A stretch of DNA of 64,000 bases from Albidovulum sp. bin36 (GCA_002238565.1 MPMP01000017.1:1-64000); one strand, 5' to 3'; shown: positions 52,755-62,474, counted from the stretch's first letter. Notes: generated by a model from the letters alone, not told the origin. Translations and numbers: made by a program.

Positions 52755-53195
52755 ATTATGCGCCCTTCAACGTTTAAGCAACTCAAATGCAGTAGCGCAA
52801 CCTAGTACCCCGCCACCGTTGAATTGAAGTAGTGGTCACTTGCACCAGGTGCGAGGTTTCAAATTGGCCGATCTCCCGTATACTGTCCACAACAATAACG
52901 AGCAACAGATCTTCCGGGCGGCCCAATGATGGCCGCGGGCGGAATTTCAAATTCCTCAAAATCCGGCCGAACTTGCCAACTCTGGAAAAATGTCTGCTAA
53001 TTCCGACTAAATTCGAACAAAATTTCGATCACGGGTGAATTGAGCATTTTCCGACGCAAATCCTCCTCGCAGATCCCGGAACCGCCGGTTCGAGCGGCTG
53101 CCCCTTGAGGGTTCCGGTCGCTGCCCGGCTCGTCCAAATTCCTCTTTCGAATTTTCAGAGCGGGAGAGAAGTTCCGAACTTTTAAGAGCACCGAC
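52755..53195. other. 441 bp gap holding a second IS630-like end
   Basis: No gene. CCTAGTACCC at 52801-52810, followed by GTTGAATTGAAG, is the same end as seen (inverted) at 49381-49405. The rest carries no recognisable feature. Confidence 0.45.
52801..52840 (-). mobile_element. IS630-like terminus relic
   Basis: CCTAGTACCC then GTTGAATTGAAG resembles the reverse complement of the end at 49381-49405 (CCTAGTACCC then CATTGAATTGATG). Its orientation is opposite, so the two ends face inward around the M81-RpiR-RidA module. Only about 40 bp are recognisable. Confidence 0.45.
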
Positions 53196-53630
53196 ATGGA
53201 GACTTTAGCAGAGATATTGCACTGCCATTACACATGTGGCGCGGCAATGAACGAGATTGCTTCTGTGACGGGCAGTTCGCGGGGAACAGTTCACGGCGGG
53301 TCGGTAAGTGCTAAGAGGCTGATGCCGCAATTGCAAATCAAGGTTCCAACACTAAGACGCTGGGGATCGAAGATTGCCGTCGCTGTTGACCGTCCTTTTT
53401 TCGAGGCGATCGGCGGCCCGTCACCGGACCCTAGGCAAGATTTCAGTGATGGCGATGTGATCTGGATGGTTCCGGAGCTTGTTCGTCAAACTAATGGCGA
53501 ATTTGCGCTCGAGCGGGGTCATTGGGAAGTGCTTACGCTGGAAAACAGCGAACAAAAACTCTTGGCTGCTAAGTCTATTCGCGAGGAAGACTTTGAAGAC
53601 ATGCTTCGAGAAAAACGTGAACCGATATAG
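53196..53630 (+). CDS. Unrecognised 144-residue protein
   Basis: Starts METLAEILHCHYTCGAAMNE, with a helix-turn-helix-like SVTGSSRGTVHGG, then a compact domain WGSKIAVAVDRPFFEAIGGP, DPRQDFSDGDVIWMVPELVR, GHWEVLTLENSEQKLLAAKS. The composition is that of a real soluble protein. No family is recognised with confidence; it may be the C-terminal part of a larger enzyme such as a restriction endonuclease, truncated upstream. It lies alone next to the IS630 copy. The start codon is uncertain. Confidence 0.55.
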   Translation: METLAEILHCHYTCGAAMNEIASVTGSSRGTVHGGSVSAKRLMPQLQIKVPTLRRWGSKIAVAVDRPFFEAIGGPSPDPRQDFSDGDVIWMVPELVRQTNGEFALERGHWEVLTLENSEQKLLAAKSIREEDFEDMLREKREPI

Positions 53631-53642
53631 TTAGCGAAATAC

Positions 53643-54861
53643 TAGTACTCTTTCAACATGAAATTGTTGGGTAAAGCGACTTCAGATTTAGCCGAGCGTC
53701 CTCTGTCCTGAACCGCCAATCGACAAGCGTCGCCACGGTGCTGCGCCGCGCCTGCCAAGCGGAGGTCTCGCGCTCGAGCGTCTCGTGGTCCGGGATGCGC
53801 CGGGCCAGGCACTGCCTGGACAGAACGCCGATCTCGATCTCCGCCATGTTGAGCCAGCTTCCGTGCTTGGGCGTGTGGCGAACTTCGAAGCGGTCCGGGA
53901 GGCGCGAGGCCTCGTTGGCGGGGAAGCCCTTGTAGAGGCCGGACAGCTTGCGCGTGTTCAGGTTGTCCATCACCAGCGCGATCTTCTTGCCCGGGACATG
54001 GGCATCCGCCATGTTCCGGAGAAGATGCGCGAAATCGAGTTTCGCGCGGCGGCCCGTCACCTCGACTCCGCGCCATCCCGCATGCGGAGCGAGCACCATG
54101 AACAGGTTCGCCGTGCCGTTGCGCTCGTATTCGAAATCGTAAATGGCCGGCTGGCCGGGGCTTGTCGGCAGCGGCGCCCGGGTCTCCCTGGTCAGCTGCT
54201 TGCTCGACTCGTCCGTGCAAACCAGAACGGTACCGTCGTCGAAGTCGCGGTGGTAGACCTTGAGCACGTCCTCCATCGCGAAGGCGAAGTCCTCGTTCTC
54301 CTTCGGCGGAATGCACCAGCAGTCCTTCAGCCACGGCTTGATGCTGATTATTTTAAAGTCTGGCGGACCGTCTCGTACGAGATGCTGTCCACCACCTCCA
54401 ACTCCACCAGGCGCTCGCCGAGCAGGTTCAGCGTCCGGCGGGCGCATCCCTCCGGCGGCGCAGAGCGGGCCAGCATCGTCAGCTTTGCTTCGCTCTCGCC
54501 GTCCAGCGTGCGCGGCTTGCGGTTCTTCCCAGGGCGGCTTCGAGGTCGTCTAGGACGCAGCGGCGGCGCTCCTTCGATCCCTGTCCGTCAACTACCGATT
54601 TCAGCTCGGCGCGCTCTTCGCCTCTCCAGCTACTCGCGATACTTCTTCCCGCAAACGATCTCCATGGCCTGCATTCCCTCCGTATCCGGTCGGCCGGAAT
54701 CGTTTCGTGAAGAATATCGAATCGTCGGAGCCCTGCTCAAGCCTCCAGAATTCCCGTCCGCCCGGTTGTTTTTGTTGTTGTCGGCAGCATACTATGGGCT
54801 TCGGAAAACGCAAGCCTTGAAAGGGCACCGTATCCTTTGTTTCAAATTTGAGACAGTACTA
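53643..54861 (-). mobile_element. IS630-type element, decayed copy 2 (near full length)
   Basis: 1.2-kb element with ends CTAGTACTCTTTCAA on the left and, as reverse complement, CTAGTACTGTCTCAA on the right, flanked by TA. The transposase lies on the minus strand. Copy 1 at 15.3 kb has the same ends but lacks about 250 bp internally. The right end forms the stop codon of parB (CTAG at 54859-54862). Confidence 0.8.
53653..54700 (-). pseudogene. IS630 family transposase, frameshifted
   Basis: The C-terminal two thirds are open: first Asp in VLVCTDESSKQLTRETRAPL, second Asp in IALVMDNLNTRKLSGLYKGF, and the Glu in GSWLNMAEIEIGVLSRQCLA. The end is VDWRFRTEDARLNLKSLYP. The N-terminal part is in other frames with shifts near 54350 (GPPDFKIISIKPWLKDC join) and near 54530, and has lost segments. 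The DDE residues survive but translation would break before them, so it is inactive unless frameshifting occurs. Confidence 0.75.
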
Positions 54862-55770
54862 GGATGCCTGCGACATGTGGGCGGCAACGATCAATTTGCG
54901 CAGCTTGTCCAAGTGTTCCAATGAATTGTAGGCGATTTCAAGCTTTCCCTTCTGGGTGCCCCTGAAGGTTGATATGCTGACTTTCGTGCCGAGGCAGAGC
55001 GATAATTCCCTCTCGACAATTTGCGTGTCGGCATCCGGCTGCTTCGTTGCGGGATTCGGCTTGTCGGCTTTTTCCGCGGCGACTTTTTTCGCCAAGTTCT
55101 CGGATTGCCTTACCGACAAGCCTCTAGAAATTATCTCGCGAGACAATGCGGCCGGGTCTTGCGCCGGAACTAGCGCCCTCGCATGTCCGATTGTCAAGCT
55201 ACCCGCCTCCAATTGACGCTGAACTTCGTCGGGGAGCGAAAGAAGCCGCACGAAATTTGAAATCTGGCTGCGGGATTTGCCCAGGCTCCTAGACAACTTT
55301 TCCTGTGTCTGGCCGAATTTGTCCATCAGGGTCCGGTAAGCCCGCGCCTCTTCAATAGGATTCAGTTCTGAACGCTGAATGTTCTCGACCAGCGCGACCT
55401 GAAGCGCTTCCGAATCGGTTAATTCCCTGACAATAGCCGGAACTTCGTGGATCTGAGCGATTTGCGCAGCTCTCCACCTGCGTTCGCCGGCAACAATTTG
55501 AAATGCGCCTTGTTCCGATTCTCTCGGCCTCGCGATAAGCGGTTGAATTACGCCGGATTCCTTTAAGGAATTCGCTAATTCCGAAAGCGACTCTTTCGGA
55601 AAATCCCGTCGCGGCTGGTCAGGATTCGGATATAGAAGTTCAATTGGAATCAATTGGTAGCCTGTGCGAGACACCCGGGACTCAGAATCGTTTTCGTATT
55701 CCTGGCCTAGTCCCAAATCTCCGATCAAGGTCGACAAGCCCCTTCCCAAGCTATTTTTTCTCGATGCCAT
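54859..55770 (-). CDS. parB: Chromosome-partitioning protein ParB
   Basis: CTPase and parS-binding protein that spreads around the origin and recruits SMC. 303 residues. N-terminal NSLGRGLSTLIGD is followed by the CTP-binding box: LYPNPDQPRRDFP (about 47-59) and VAGERRWRAAQIA (about 92-104, GERR arginine). NIQRSELNPIEEARAY, then the HTH KLSRSLGKSRSQISNFVRLL (about 155-174), binds parS. The C-terminal dimerisation region ends GKLEIAYNSLEHLDKL. The start at ATG 55770 is favoured by AGGAAAAAG ahead; TTG 55785 overlaps parA. The stop codon is supplied by an IS630 terminus, so a few terminal residues may be novel. Confidence 0.9.
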   Translation of the reverse strand: MASRKNSLGRGLSTLIGDLGLGQEYENDSESRVSRTGYQLIPIELLYPNPDQPRRDFPKESLSELANSLKESGVIQPLIARPRESEQGAFQIVAGERRWRAAQIAQIHEVPAIVRELTDSEALQVALVENIQRSELNPIEEARAYRTLMDKFGQTQEKLSRSLGKSRSQISNFVRLLSLPDEVQRQLEAGSLTIGHARALVPAQDPAALSREIISRGLSVRQSENLAKKVAAEKADKPNPATKQPDADTQIVERELSLCLGTKVSISTFRGTQKGKLEIAYNSLEHLDKLRKLIVAAHMSQAS

Positions 55771-55781
55771 TCTCTTTTTCC

Positions 55782-56600
55782 TCAACTATTGTTCTTTTTT
55801 TGTTCGCGTCTTTTCAGAAATTCCGAAGCCAGGCTGCGATACGCGAGCGCGCCACGAGATCTCTTGTCGTAAACTACGACCGGCTGGCCGTACGAAGGCG
55901 CCTCGCTAAGCGTTACGTTTCTCGGAATGACGGTCTGGTACACCAAGTGCTTGAGCGTATTGCGGGCATCGCTTTCGACCATGCGGGACAGATTGTTGCG
56001 GGCATCATACATGGTTAGCACGACACCTTCCAACTTCAGCAGCGGGTTTACGGAGCTTCTGATTTCCCGCATCGTGAGGATAAGCTGGGACAGGCCTTCA
56101 AGCGCGAAAAACTCGGATTGCAGAGGCGCAAGCAGAGAATCCGCGGCGGCAAGCGCATTGACGGTCAGGAGGTTTAACGATGGCGGGCAATCAACGAATG
56201 CGAAATCGAAATCGCGCAAGCCGGCACCGTCCTTTTTGAAGGCTTTCTTCAGAAAGTAGACCCTGTCCTTTTCCCTTGCCATGGCCATGTCGGCGGAATG
56301 CAGCTCGGTCGTTGAAGGAATTAGAAACAGGCCCGGCATCGGCGTTTTCACTGCGGACGACCCGATTTCGGCATCTCCCGAAAGGATTTCTCGTGTCGAG
56401 CTTCGCCGCCTGTCCGCATCGACTCCCAATCCCGTGGATGCGTTTCCTTGCGGATCCATGTCGATGATAAGCACGCGCTTGCCCGCTTGAGCGAGCGCCG
56501 CGCCGAGATTAATCGCCGATGTCGTCTTGCCGACGCCGCCTTTCTGGTTTGCGATAGCCACGATTTCAGGAAATTTCTTCCCTTTCCGAAGATCAAACAC
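55782..56600 (-). CDS. parA: Chromosome-partitioning ATPase ParA
   Basis: Deviant Walker ATPase that moves the parS-ParB complex during segregation. 272 residues, normal for chromosomal ParA. Deviant Walker A NQKGGVGKTTSAINLG (about 18-33), Walker A' IIDMDPQGNASTGLG (about 45-59), Walker B FDFAFVDCPPSLNLLTVNAL. The GTG start at 56600 overlaps the rsmG stop by eight bases, so mnmG-rsmG-parA-parB are translationally linked. No N-terminal DNA-binding extension, as expected of chromosomal ParA/Soj. Confidence 0.92.
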   Translation of the reverse strand: MFDLRKGKKFPEIVAIANQKGGVGKTTSAINLGAALAQAGKRVLIIDMDPQGNASTGLGVDADRRRSSTREILSGDAEIGSSAVKTPMPGLFLIPSTTELHSADMAMAREKDRVYFLKKAFKKDGAGLRDFDFAFVDCPPSLNLLTVNALAAADSLLAPLQSEFFALEGLSQLILTMREIRSSVNPLLKLEGVVLTMYDARNNLSRMVESDARNTLKHLVYQTVIPRNVTLSEAPSYGQPVVVYDKRSRGALAYRSLASEFLKRREQKKNNS

Positions 56601-57228
56601 GCCGGATGTTCCTGGCTAGTAGAATAGCGGCGCCGTTTTTCGTCTCGCTCCGGACAATATCCAAATCAAATTTCCAGTTTTGCAAAGCCGCGTCGATTTC
56701 CCGCTCATATCCCTCGCCTTTCGGGAAGATGCACAACCCGTCCGGCGCCAAGTGCCGTTCGGCGTATCCGAGCAGGTCCTCGAGAGGAGCCAATGCCCTT
56801 GCCGAAACGACATCCGCATTCTGCGGCTCGAGCGACTCCGCTCTTACGGTTTCAATTCGCGCGTTCAACCCGAGCTCGCGGGCAACCGTTTTAAGGAACG
56901 CGCATTTTTTTGCATTCGGCTCGACTAGCGTAAAGCCCGTCTCAGGATGACTATCCAGTCCCTGGCAAGCCAGCACCAATGCGGGAAACCCTCCTCCCGA
57001 ACCCAAATCCAGCCAATTGCCGCAACTTGGCGGCCAAAATCTGTACAGCTGCGCGGAATCCCTGAAATGCCTGTCCCTGCGGTCGGAAACCGATTTTCTG
57101 GACACGAGGCTCGCGTAGGGATTCCACTTGATCAGCAGGTCCTCGAAACGCTTTAGCCGGTAAAATGTTTCACGTGAAACATTGGCCCCAAAATCTGTCA
57201 AGTCGCCCGTTTCTTCATCGTCCATCAT
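56593..57228 (-). CDS. rsmG: 16S rRNA (guanine-N7) methyltransferase RsmG
   Basis: Methylates G527 of 16S rRNA, with SAM. 211 residues. [20 protein letters not shown] (about 16-35) is the alphaproteobacterial N-terminal signature; its VSRETF codons form a perfect parS site. Motif I is [17 protein letters not shown] (about 70-86), followed by [19 protein letters not shown] (about 100-118) and [14 protein letters not shown] (about 138-151). The start ATG overlaps the mnmG stop (ATGATGG). Downstream is parA. Loss of this gene gives low-level streptomycin resistance in other bacteria. Confidence 0.92.
   Translation of the reverse strand: MMDDEETGDLTDFGANVSRETFYRLKRFEDLLIKWNPYASLVSRKSVSDRRDRHFRDSAQLYRFWPPSCGNWLDLGSGGGFPALVLACQGLDSHPETGFTLVEPNAKKCAFLKTVARELGLNARIETVRAESLEPQNADVVSARALAPLEDLLGYAERHLAPDGLCIFPKGEGYEREIDAALQNWKFDLDIVRSETKNGAAILLARNIRRV
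57166..57181. other. parS site 1 (inside rsmG)
   Basis: TGTTTCACGTGAAACA, a perfect 16-base palindrome (18 with the flanking A/T), identical to the parS consensus bound by chromosomal ParB. It encodes VSRET(F) of RsmG, so coding and centromere functions are superimposed. Confidence 0.9.
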
Positions 57229-59102
57229 GCGGCTTTGCGGTTCTGCAGCTGCTTCACTCCGGCAAGCACGAGCGCAAGCGCAGCCGGCGTCATTCCTTCG
57301 ATACGGCCCGCCTGGCTCAGATTCTCCGGCCGGGTCGCCGTCAGCTTGCCGCGGAGCTCATTGGATAATCCGCTCACGGCCGCATAGTCGAAATCCACCG
57401 GGATTCGCGTATTCTCGTCGCGCTTCATGGCCTCGACATCCCGATTCTGCCGCTCGACATAGCTGGCGTAGGTTGCATCGCGCTCAAGCTGGCGGGCGGT
57501 GCTTTCGTCGAATTCGGCAAGTTCTCCCCAGATCGTCGCCAGCTTCGCCATGTCGATGCCGGAAAATGCCAGAAGGTCCGAACCGCTTCTTCTCACGCCG
57601 TCCTGGCTGACTGAAATTCCGAATTTAGCGGCTTCGGGCGGCGTAAGCGAGAGGCCGCCTAGAATTCTTCTGCCCTCTTCGATTCTGCGCATTTTCTCCC
57701 GGAACATGCTAGCCCTGGCGCCGTCGACGATACCTAGTTTTAGCGCCTGCGGAGTCAGTCTTTGGTCCGCATTGTCCGCCCGGAGCGACAGCCGAAACTC
57801 CGCGCGGGACGTAAACATCCTGTAAGGCTCCGTTACGCCGCGCGTCACCAAGTCGTCGATCATAACGCCGATATAGGATTCCGACCTCGCGAATGTAACC
57901 GGATCTCGTCCAAGGACGGAAAGGGCCGCGTTCAGCCCGGCCGCAAGCCCCTGCGCCGCCGCTTCCTCGTACCCCGTGGTGCCATTGAGCTGGCCCGCCA
58001 GGTACAGGCCGGATGCCGTTTTCAATTCCAGCGTCGAACGCAGGGCGCGCGGGTCGACGTAATCGTATTCGACAGCGTATCCCGGCTGCAGTATCGCCGC
58101 ATGCTCAAGGCCCCGAATAGATCTGACCATGTCGACTTGCGATTCCTCGGGCAGGGACGTGGATATCCCGTTGGGGTACACGGTGTCGTCGTCAAGCCCC
58201 TCCGGCTCCAGGAATATCTGGTGAGAGGCCTTGTCCGGAAACCGAACCACCTTGTCTTCGATAGACGGGCAGTATCGCGGACCGACGCTTTCGACATAGC
58301 CGCCATACATTGCCGAAAGGTGCAAATCCTTTTCTACGATGCCGCGCGTATTCGCGTTGGTGTGAGTAATTCCGCAATTGATCTGACGACAGATCGGTCC
58401 ATCGGACATGAACGAAAACATTTCGGGGCATCGGTCGCCCTGCTGCGCTTCCACAGCGTCCCAATCGATAGTCCGTCCGTCGAGTCTGGGCGGCGTACCG
58501 GTCTTGAGGCGCCCTAGAGGAAGACCGAACGCCTCCATCCTTTCAGCCAATCGGATGCTCGAGCCGTTTCCCATTCGTCCGGCGGCGCGAGATTTTTCCC
58601 CGATCCTAATTACGCCTCTCAGGAACGTTCCGGTTGTCAGAACAACCGCGCCAACATCGATTCTTGCGCCGTCCGCCAGCACAATTCCGGAAACGGCGCC
58701 GCCGGACATCGTAAAATCCGCGACCTCGCCGACAAGGACGGTCAAGTTCCCCTGCCGAGAAACTTCCGACTGCATGTTCCTTTTGTAAAGTCGCCTGTCC
58801 ATCTGCGCCCTGGGACCTTGAACGGCCGGTCCCTTGCGCCTGTTCAGCAAGCGAAACTGGATGCCCGATTTATCGGCAACCCTAGCCATTGCGCCGCCCA
58901 TGGCATCGATTTCGCGTACTAGGTGGCCCTTTCCGAGCCCGCCTATCGCGGGATTGCAGGACAATGCGCCGATGCCGTCGAATTCAAGAGTCACAAGGGC
59001 GGTTTTCGCGCCTGCGCGCGCGGAAGCCAGCGCCGCCTCCGCCCCCGCATGGCCGCCGCCCACGACCGCTACATCGAATTCGCGATGTTTCACGTGAAAC
59101 AT
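57225..59102 (-). CDS. mnmG: tRNA uridine 5-carboxymethylaminomethyl modification enzyme MnmG (GidA)
   Basis: FAD-dependent subunit of the MnmE-MnmG complex that modifies U34 of tRNAs. 625 residues. The start [20 protein letters not shown] combines an embedded parS site with the GxGxxG FAD motif (about 13-20). [22 protein letters not shown] (about 48-69), [15 protein letters not shown] (conserved cysteine, about 275-289) and [13 protein letters not shown] (about 367-379) are diagnostic. It sits three bases after the mnmE stop and overlaps rsmG. Confidence 0.93.
   Translation of the reverse strand: MFHVKHREFDVAVVGGGHAGAEAALASARAGAKTALVTLEFDGIGALSCNPAIGGLGKGHLVREIDAMGGAMARVADKSGIQFRLLNRRKGPAVQGPRAQMDRRLYKRNMQSEVSRQGNLTVLVGEVADFTMSGGAVSGIVLADGARIDVGAVVLTTGTFLRGVIRIGEKSRAAGRMGNGSSIRLAERMEAFGLPLGRLKTGTPPRLDGRTIDWDAVEAQQGDRCPEMFSFMSDGPICRQINCGITHTNANTRGIVEKDLHLSAMYGGYVESVGPRYCPSIEDKVVRFPDKASHQIFLEPEGLDDDTVYPNGISTSLPEESQVDMVRSIRGLEHAAILQPGYAVEYDYVDPRALRSTLELKTASGLYLAGQLNGTTGYEEAAAQGLAAGLNAALSVLGRDPVTFARSESYIGVMIDDLVTRGVTEPYRMFTSRAEFRLSLRADNADQRLTPQALKLGIVDGARASMFREKMRRIEEGRRILGGLSLTPPEAAKFGISVSQDGVRRSGSDLLAFSGIDMAKLATIWGELAEFDESTARQLERDATYASYVERQNRDVEAMKRDENTRIPVDFDYAAVSGLSNELRGKLTATRPENLSQAGRIEGMTPAALALVLAGVKQLQNRKAA
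59086..59101. other. parS site 2 (start of mnmG)
   Basis: TGTTTCACGTGAAACA again, in the first codons of mnmG (MFHVKH) and extending to 18 bases with flanking A/T. Two identical sites 1.9 kb apart give ParB a nucleation pair close to parAB. Confidence 0.9.
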
Positions 59103-59105
59103 TTC

Positions 59106-60401
59106 CTATTTTCCCAGGCAAAAACTGGAGAATATCTCATCCAGCAAGTGCTCCGTATCTATTCGACCCGTCAGCGAATCCAGCGAGCGAACGGCGCTTC
59201 TCAATTCATCCGCGGCGAATTCGACCCGTTCATCCGCGTTCGCGATTTCATTCCTTGTTCTATATAGGGATTCCAACGCCTTTTCTATCGCTATTCGATG
59301 GCGAATTCGAGTTGCGCTCGCAACGCCTGCCGACCTGCTTTCGAATTCGTCCGCAAGCCTGCGAACAAGATTTTCCACGCCCGCTCCGGTTCTGCCGGAA
59401 ATTCCGTCTTCCGAACAATTAGGCCGAAGGTCGGATTTGCATCGCAATTCGATGTCGCCCTCGCGAAATTCGACCATTTTCGCTTCCGCGGACTCGCCGT
59501 CGTTCAGAAAAACCCGCAAGTCGGCGGCCAGCGCGCGGTTTCTGGCTCGTTCAACTCCCATCCCCTCCACCGGGTCCGAAGTTTCTCTCATCCCGGCGGT
59601 ATCGAGCAGCGTGACCGGGAAGCCGCCGACTTCCATGCGAACTTCAATAATGTCTCTGGTCGTGCCCGCGAACTCCGATGTAATTGCCGCTTCGCGGCCG
59701 GCCAGGAAATTCAGCAGCGTCGACTTGCCGGTATTCGGAGGGCCGACGATCGCCACCTCGAAACCCTCCCGTATGCGCTCGGCGGCCGAAACTCCCTCGG
59801 ATTCGTATTTCAATTCCCCGATTAGATCGTCAAGCCTTGCCGAAACCTCCGGAAATACATCCGCCGGAATTTCCTCGTCCGCGAAATCGATGGATGCTTC
59901 CAGCAGCGCGGCGCAGCGGATCAGGCCGCTGCGCCAATTCTCGACGCGCGCTCCCAGGGCGCCTTCCAGAGCCCGCGCGGCCTGCCGCAGCTGCGCTTTC
60001 GTCTCGGCTTGAATGAGGTCGCCGAGACCCTCGGCCTGCGCCAGGTCGAGGCGCCCGTTCTGAACCGCCCGCCGGGTAAATTCTCCGGGAAGCGCCATGC
60101 GGGAGAATTGCGATCCGCCTAGCTCTTCGAGTACCGTCTTCACGATTTCGCGGCTTCCGTGAAGATGAAACTCGGCCATAGCTTCCCCGGTGAAGCTGGA
60201 GCCTTCCGGAAAGCAGGCGACCAGGGCCTTGTCTATGAATTCGCCGTTCCTATCGACTAGGCGGCGCAAGCCCAGCTTGCGCGCCGGCGGAAGACTTCCG
60301 GCCAATTCCCTAGCCAGCGCGTGGGAACTAGGCCCGGAAACGCGAACAACTGCGATTCCCGACTTTCCCGAAGCGGTTGAAACTGCGAAAATGGTGTCCA
60401 T
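59106..60401 (-). CDS. mnmE: tRNA modification GTPase MnmE (TrmE)
   Basis: GTPase partner of MnmG. 431 residues from ATG 60401 (the frame opens eight codons earlier, but DTIFAVSTASGKSGIAVVRVSG is the normal start). The N-terminal tetrahydrofolate-binding domain is followed by the G domain: G1 AIVGPPNTGKSTLLNFLAG (about 214-232), G2 SEFAGTTRDII, G3 LLDTAGMRETSD. The G4 motif is RCKSDL, with cysteine instead of the usual asparagine of NKxD. The C-terminus has the catalytic cysteine in SFCLGK. The G4 change is noted as unusual; the rest is complete. Confidence 0.9.
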   Translation of the reverse strand: MDTIFAVSTASGKSGIAVVRVSGPSSHALARELAGSLPPARKLGLRRLVDRNGEFIDKALVACFPEGSSFTGEAMAEFHLHGSREIVKTVLEELGGSQFSRMALPGEFTRRAVQNGRLDLAQAEGLGDLIQAETKAQLRQAARALEGALGARVENWRSGLIRCAALLEASIDFADEEIPADVFPEVSARLDDLIGELKYESEGVSAAERIREGFEVAIVGPPNTGKSTLLNFLAGREAAITSEFAGTTRDIIEVRMEVGGFPVTLLDTAGMRETSDPVEGMGVERARNRALAADLRVFLNDGESAEAKMVEFREGDIELRCKSDLRPNCSEDGISGRTGAGVENLVRRLADEFESRSAGVASATRIRHRIAIEKALESLYRTRNEIANADERVEFAADELRSAVRSLDSLTGRIDTEHLLDEIFSSFCLGK

Positions 60402-60555
60402 CGGCAATCCCGATCGCGCATTCATTGAATTCGCTAGCGGCGATTACGGCCGACAACCCTAGTCGCGGATAGCTTCCATGCGAAAAAAGAAAAACATTCG
60501 GAAAAATCCAAGCGGATATTTCAGTCCTGAACCAAATTTCGAGCCGCGAAATTCG
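60402..60555. other. Interval between rho and mnmE
   Basis: 154 bp. An A-rich run (CGAAAAAAGAAAAAC) precedes mnmE; no strong hairpin. The presumed promoter or terminator here is not defined. Confidence 0.35.
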
Positions 60556-61824
60556 TCAGGAATTCATCGAATTGAAGAAGTCCTTGTTCGATTGGGTATT
60601 TCTTAATTTGGACAGGAGGAACTCTATTGCTTCGGTCGTTCCCATGGGATTGAGTATTCTGCGCAGCACGAACATCTTCTGAAGATCGCTCTTGTCGACC
60701 AGCAAGTTCTCTTTCCGAGTTCCGGACCGGAGAATGTCCATCGACGGAAAGACGCGCTTGTCCGAAACTTTTCGGTCTAGAACGATCTCCGAGTTTCCGG
60801 TTCCCTTGAATTCTTCGAAAATCACCTCGTCCATCCGGCTTCCCGTATCGATCAGGGCCGAAGCGATAATGGTAAGGGAGCCGCCTTCCTCGATATTTCT
60901 GGCCGCGCCGAAAAATCTCTTCGGCCTTTGGAGCGCATTCGCATCGACGCCGCCCGTAAGCACCTTGCCGGACGAGGGAACGACCGTATTGAATGCACGG
61001 CCTAGCCGCGTGATGGAGTCCAGGAGAATGACGACATCGCGCTTATGCTCGACGAGTCGCTTGGCTTTCTCGATAACCATCTCCGACACGGCGACATGCC
61101 TCGTTGCCGGTTCATCGAATGTCGAGGAGATAACCTCGCCTTTGACGCTCCGCTGCATGTCCGTTACTTCTTCCGGCCGTTCATCGATAAGAAGAACTAT
61201 CAGGTAGCATTCCGGATGGTTCGCTTCGATCGAGTGCGCTATATTCTGGAGCAGAACCGTTTTCCCCGTTCTCGGCGGGGCGACGATCAAAGCTCGCTGC
61301 CCCTTGCCGAGCGGCGCGACCAAATCGATAATTCGCGCGGACCGGTCCTTTCTCGTTGAATTCGGAATTTCCATTCGAAGCCGCTCGTCGGGAAACAGCG
61401 GCGTCAAATCATCGAAGTGAACCCGCTGCCGCGAAGCTTCCGGATCGCTGTAATTGATCGCCGTAACCTTGACGATGCCGAAATAGTTTTCGTGCTCGCT
61501 AGGAGCCCGAATAGTGCCATCGACCGTCACTCCGGTTCGCAATCCGAATTTCTTGATCATGTCGGGGCTAACGTAGATATCGTCCGGCCCCGGCAGATAA
61601 TTAGCTTCAGGCGAACGAAGAAATCCGAAACCGTCCTGCATTACCTCCAAAACGCCGTTTCCGGAGATTTCCCAGCCGTCTTCCGCTCTAGCCTTGAGAA
61701 CCGCGAACATCATGTCGCCCTTTCTCATAGTCGAGGCGTTTTCTATTTCCAGGGATTCCGCCATGCTGAGAAGAGAGGCCGGCGTTTTGGCTTTAAGGTC
61801 GGAAAGGGAAATTCTTTGCTGCAT
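60556..61824 (-). CDS. rho: Transcription termination factor Rho
   Basis: Hexameric RNA helicase ending transcription. 422 residues, normal length. N-terminal Rho_N ([21 protein letters not shown], about 4-24), RNA-binding cold-shock-like domain ([33 protein letters not shown], about 55-87), Walker [18 protein letters not shown] (about 178-194), Walker [17 protein letters not shown], and the R-loop/Q-loop [19 protein letters not shown]. Its placement between hemJ and mnmE fits the alphaproteobacterial origin region. Start ATG 61824. Confidence 0.94.
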   Translation of the reverse strand: MQQRISLSDLKAKTPASLLSMAESLEIENASTMRKGDMMFAVLKARAEDGWEISGNGVLEVMQDGFGFLRSPEANYLPGPDDIYVSPDMIKKFGLRTGVTVDGTIRAPSEHENYFGIVKVTAINYSDPEASRQRVHFDDLTPLFPDERLRMEIPNSTRKDRSARIIDLVAPLGKGQRALIVAPPRTGKTVLLQNIAHSIEANHPECYLIVLLIDERPEEVTDMQRSVKGEVISSTFDEPATRHVAVSEMVIEKAKRLVEHKRDVVILLDSITRLGRAFNTVVPSSGKVLTGGVDANALQRPKRFFGAARNIEEGGSLTIIASALIDTGSRMDEVIFEEFKGTGNSEIVLDRKVSDKRVFPSMDILRSGTRKENLLVDKSDLQKMFVLRRILNPMGTTEAIEFLLSKLRNTQSNKDFFNSMNS

Positions 61825-62033
61825 CGTGGCTATTCCTGAATCGTCGGCCCGCGGGAGGTTCTGTTTCCAAATAAGTTAGGGGATTTATGCCCAAGCGTCG
61901 AACGACGGGACAGTTGCCGCCTATGCCGATATTTCGACGATGTCAATAACAAAATTCGAAATCGCGCCGCTGCGGGAGAAATGCGGCAAAACCGCTCGCT
62001 CGCCCTATCGCTGCGTTCGAGCGCTCCTTGCGT

Positions 62034-62474
62034 TCAAAAAGGCTTTACGACCACCATAACGACAATTACCACGACTAGGAGAGTCGGAATCTCGTTCATT
62101 CTACGAAAATGTCGCGCCGTCGTCCTGCGCTTCCCGCTTGCAAGCTCCTTGCGTTTCATTGACAGCCAGACATGGAACCATGTCATCGCGGCGACTGCCG
62201 CGAGCTTGATCCAAAGCCAATAGGATCCCCAATCGACAATGCCTGGAATGGTCAAAAGGGAGAATCCGACAACCCAGGTGCCGATCATTGCCGGTCCCAT
62301 TATGATCCTAAGCAATCTTCGCTCCATCAACTGGAACAATTGATCGGTGTCGCTGCCCGTTCCCGAACTATCGACATGATAGGCAAACAGCCTAGGAAGA
62401 TACAACAGGCCCGCCATCCAAGCGATTACAAACAATATGTGAATGGCTTTTAACCAGGGATACGCTTCGGCCAT
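62034..62474 (-). CDS. hemJ: Protoporphyrinogen IX oxidase HemJ
   Basis: Membrane enzyme for the penultimate step of haem synthesis, oxidising protoporphyrinogen IX. 146 residues with four helices. The conserved histidine and arginine are in KAIHILFVIAWMAGLLYLPRLFAYHVD (about 9-35) and a lysine in WIKLAAVAAMTWFHVW (about 88-103). The C-terminal helix is LLVVVIVVMVVVKPF. HemJ commonly flanks the origin in Alphaproteobacteria, next to rho, hemE or hemH. Start ATG 62474. Confidence 0.9.
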   Translation of the reverse strand: MAEAYPWLKAIHILFVIAWMAGLLYLPRLFAYHVDSSGTGSDTDQLFQLMERRLLRIIMGPAMIGTWVVGFSLLTIPGIVDWGSYWLWIKLAAVAAMTWFHVWLSMKRKELASGKRRTTARHFRRMNEIPTLLVVVIVVMVVVKPF

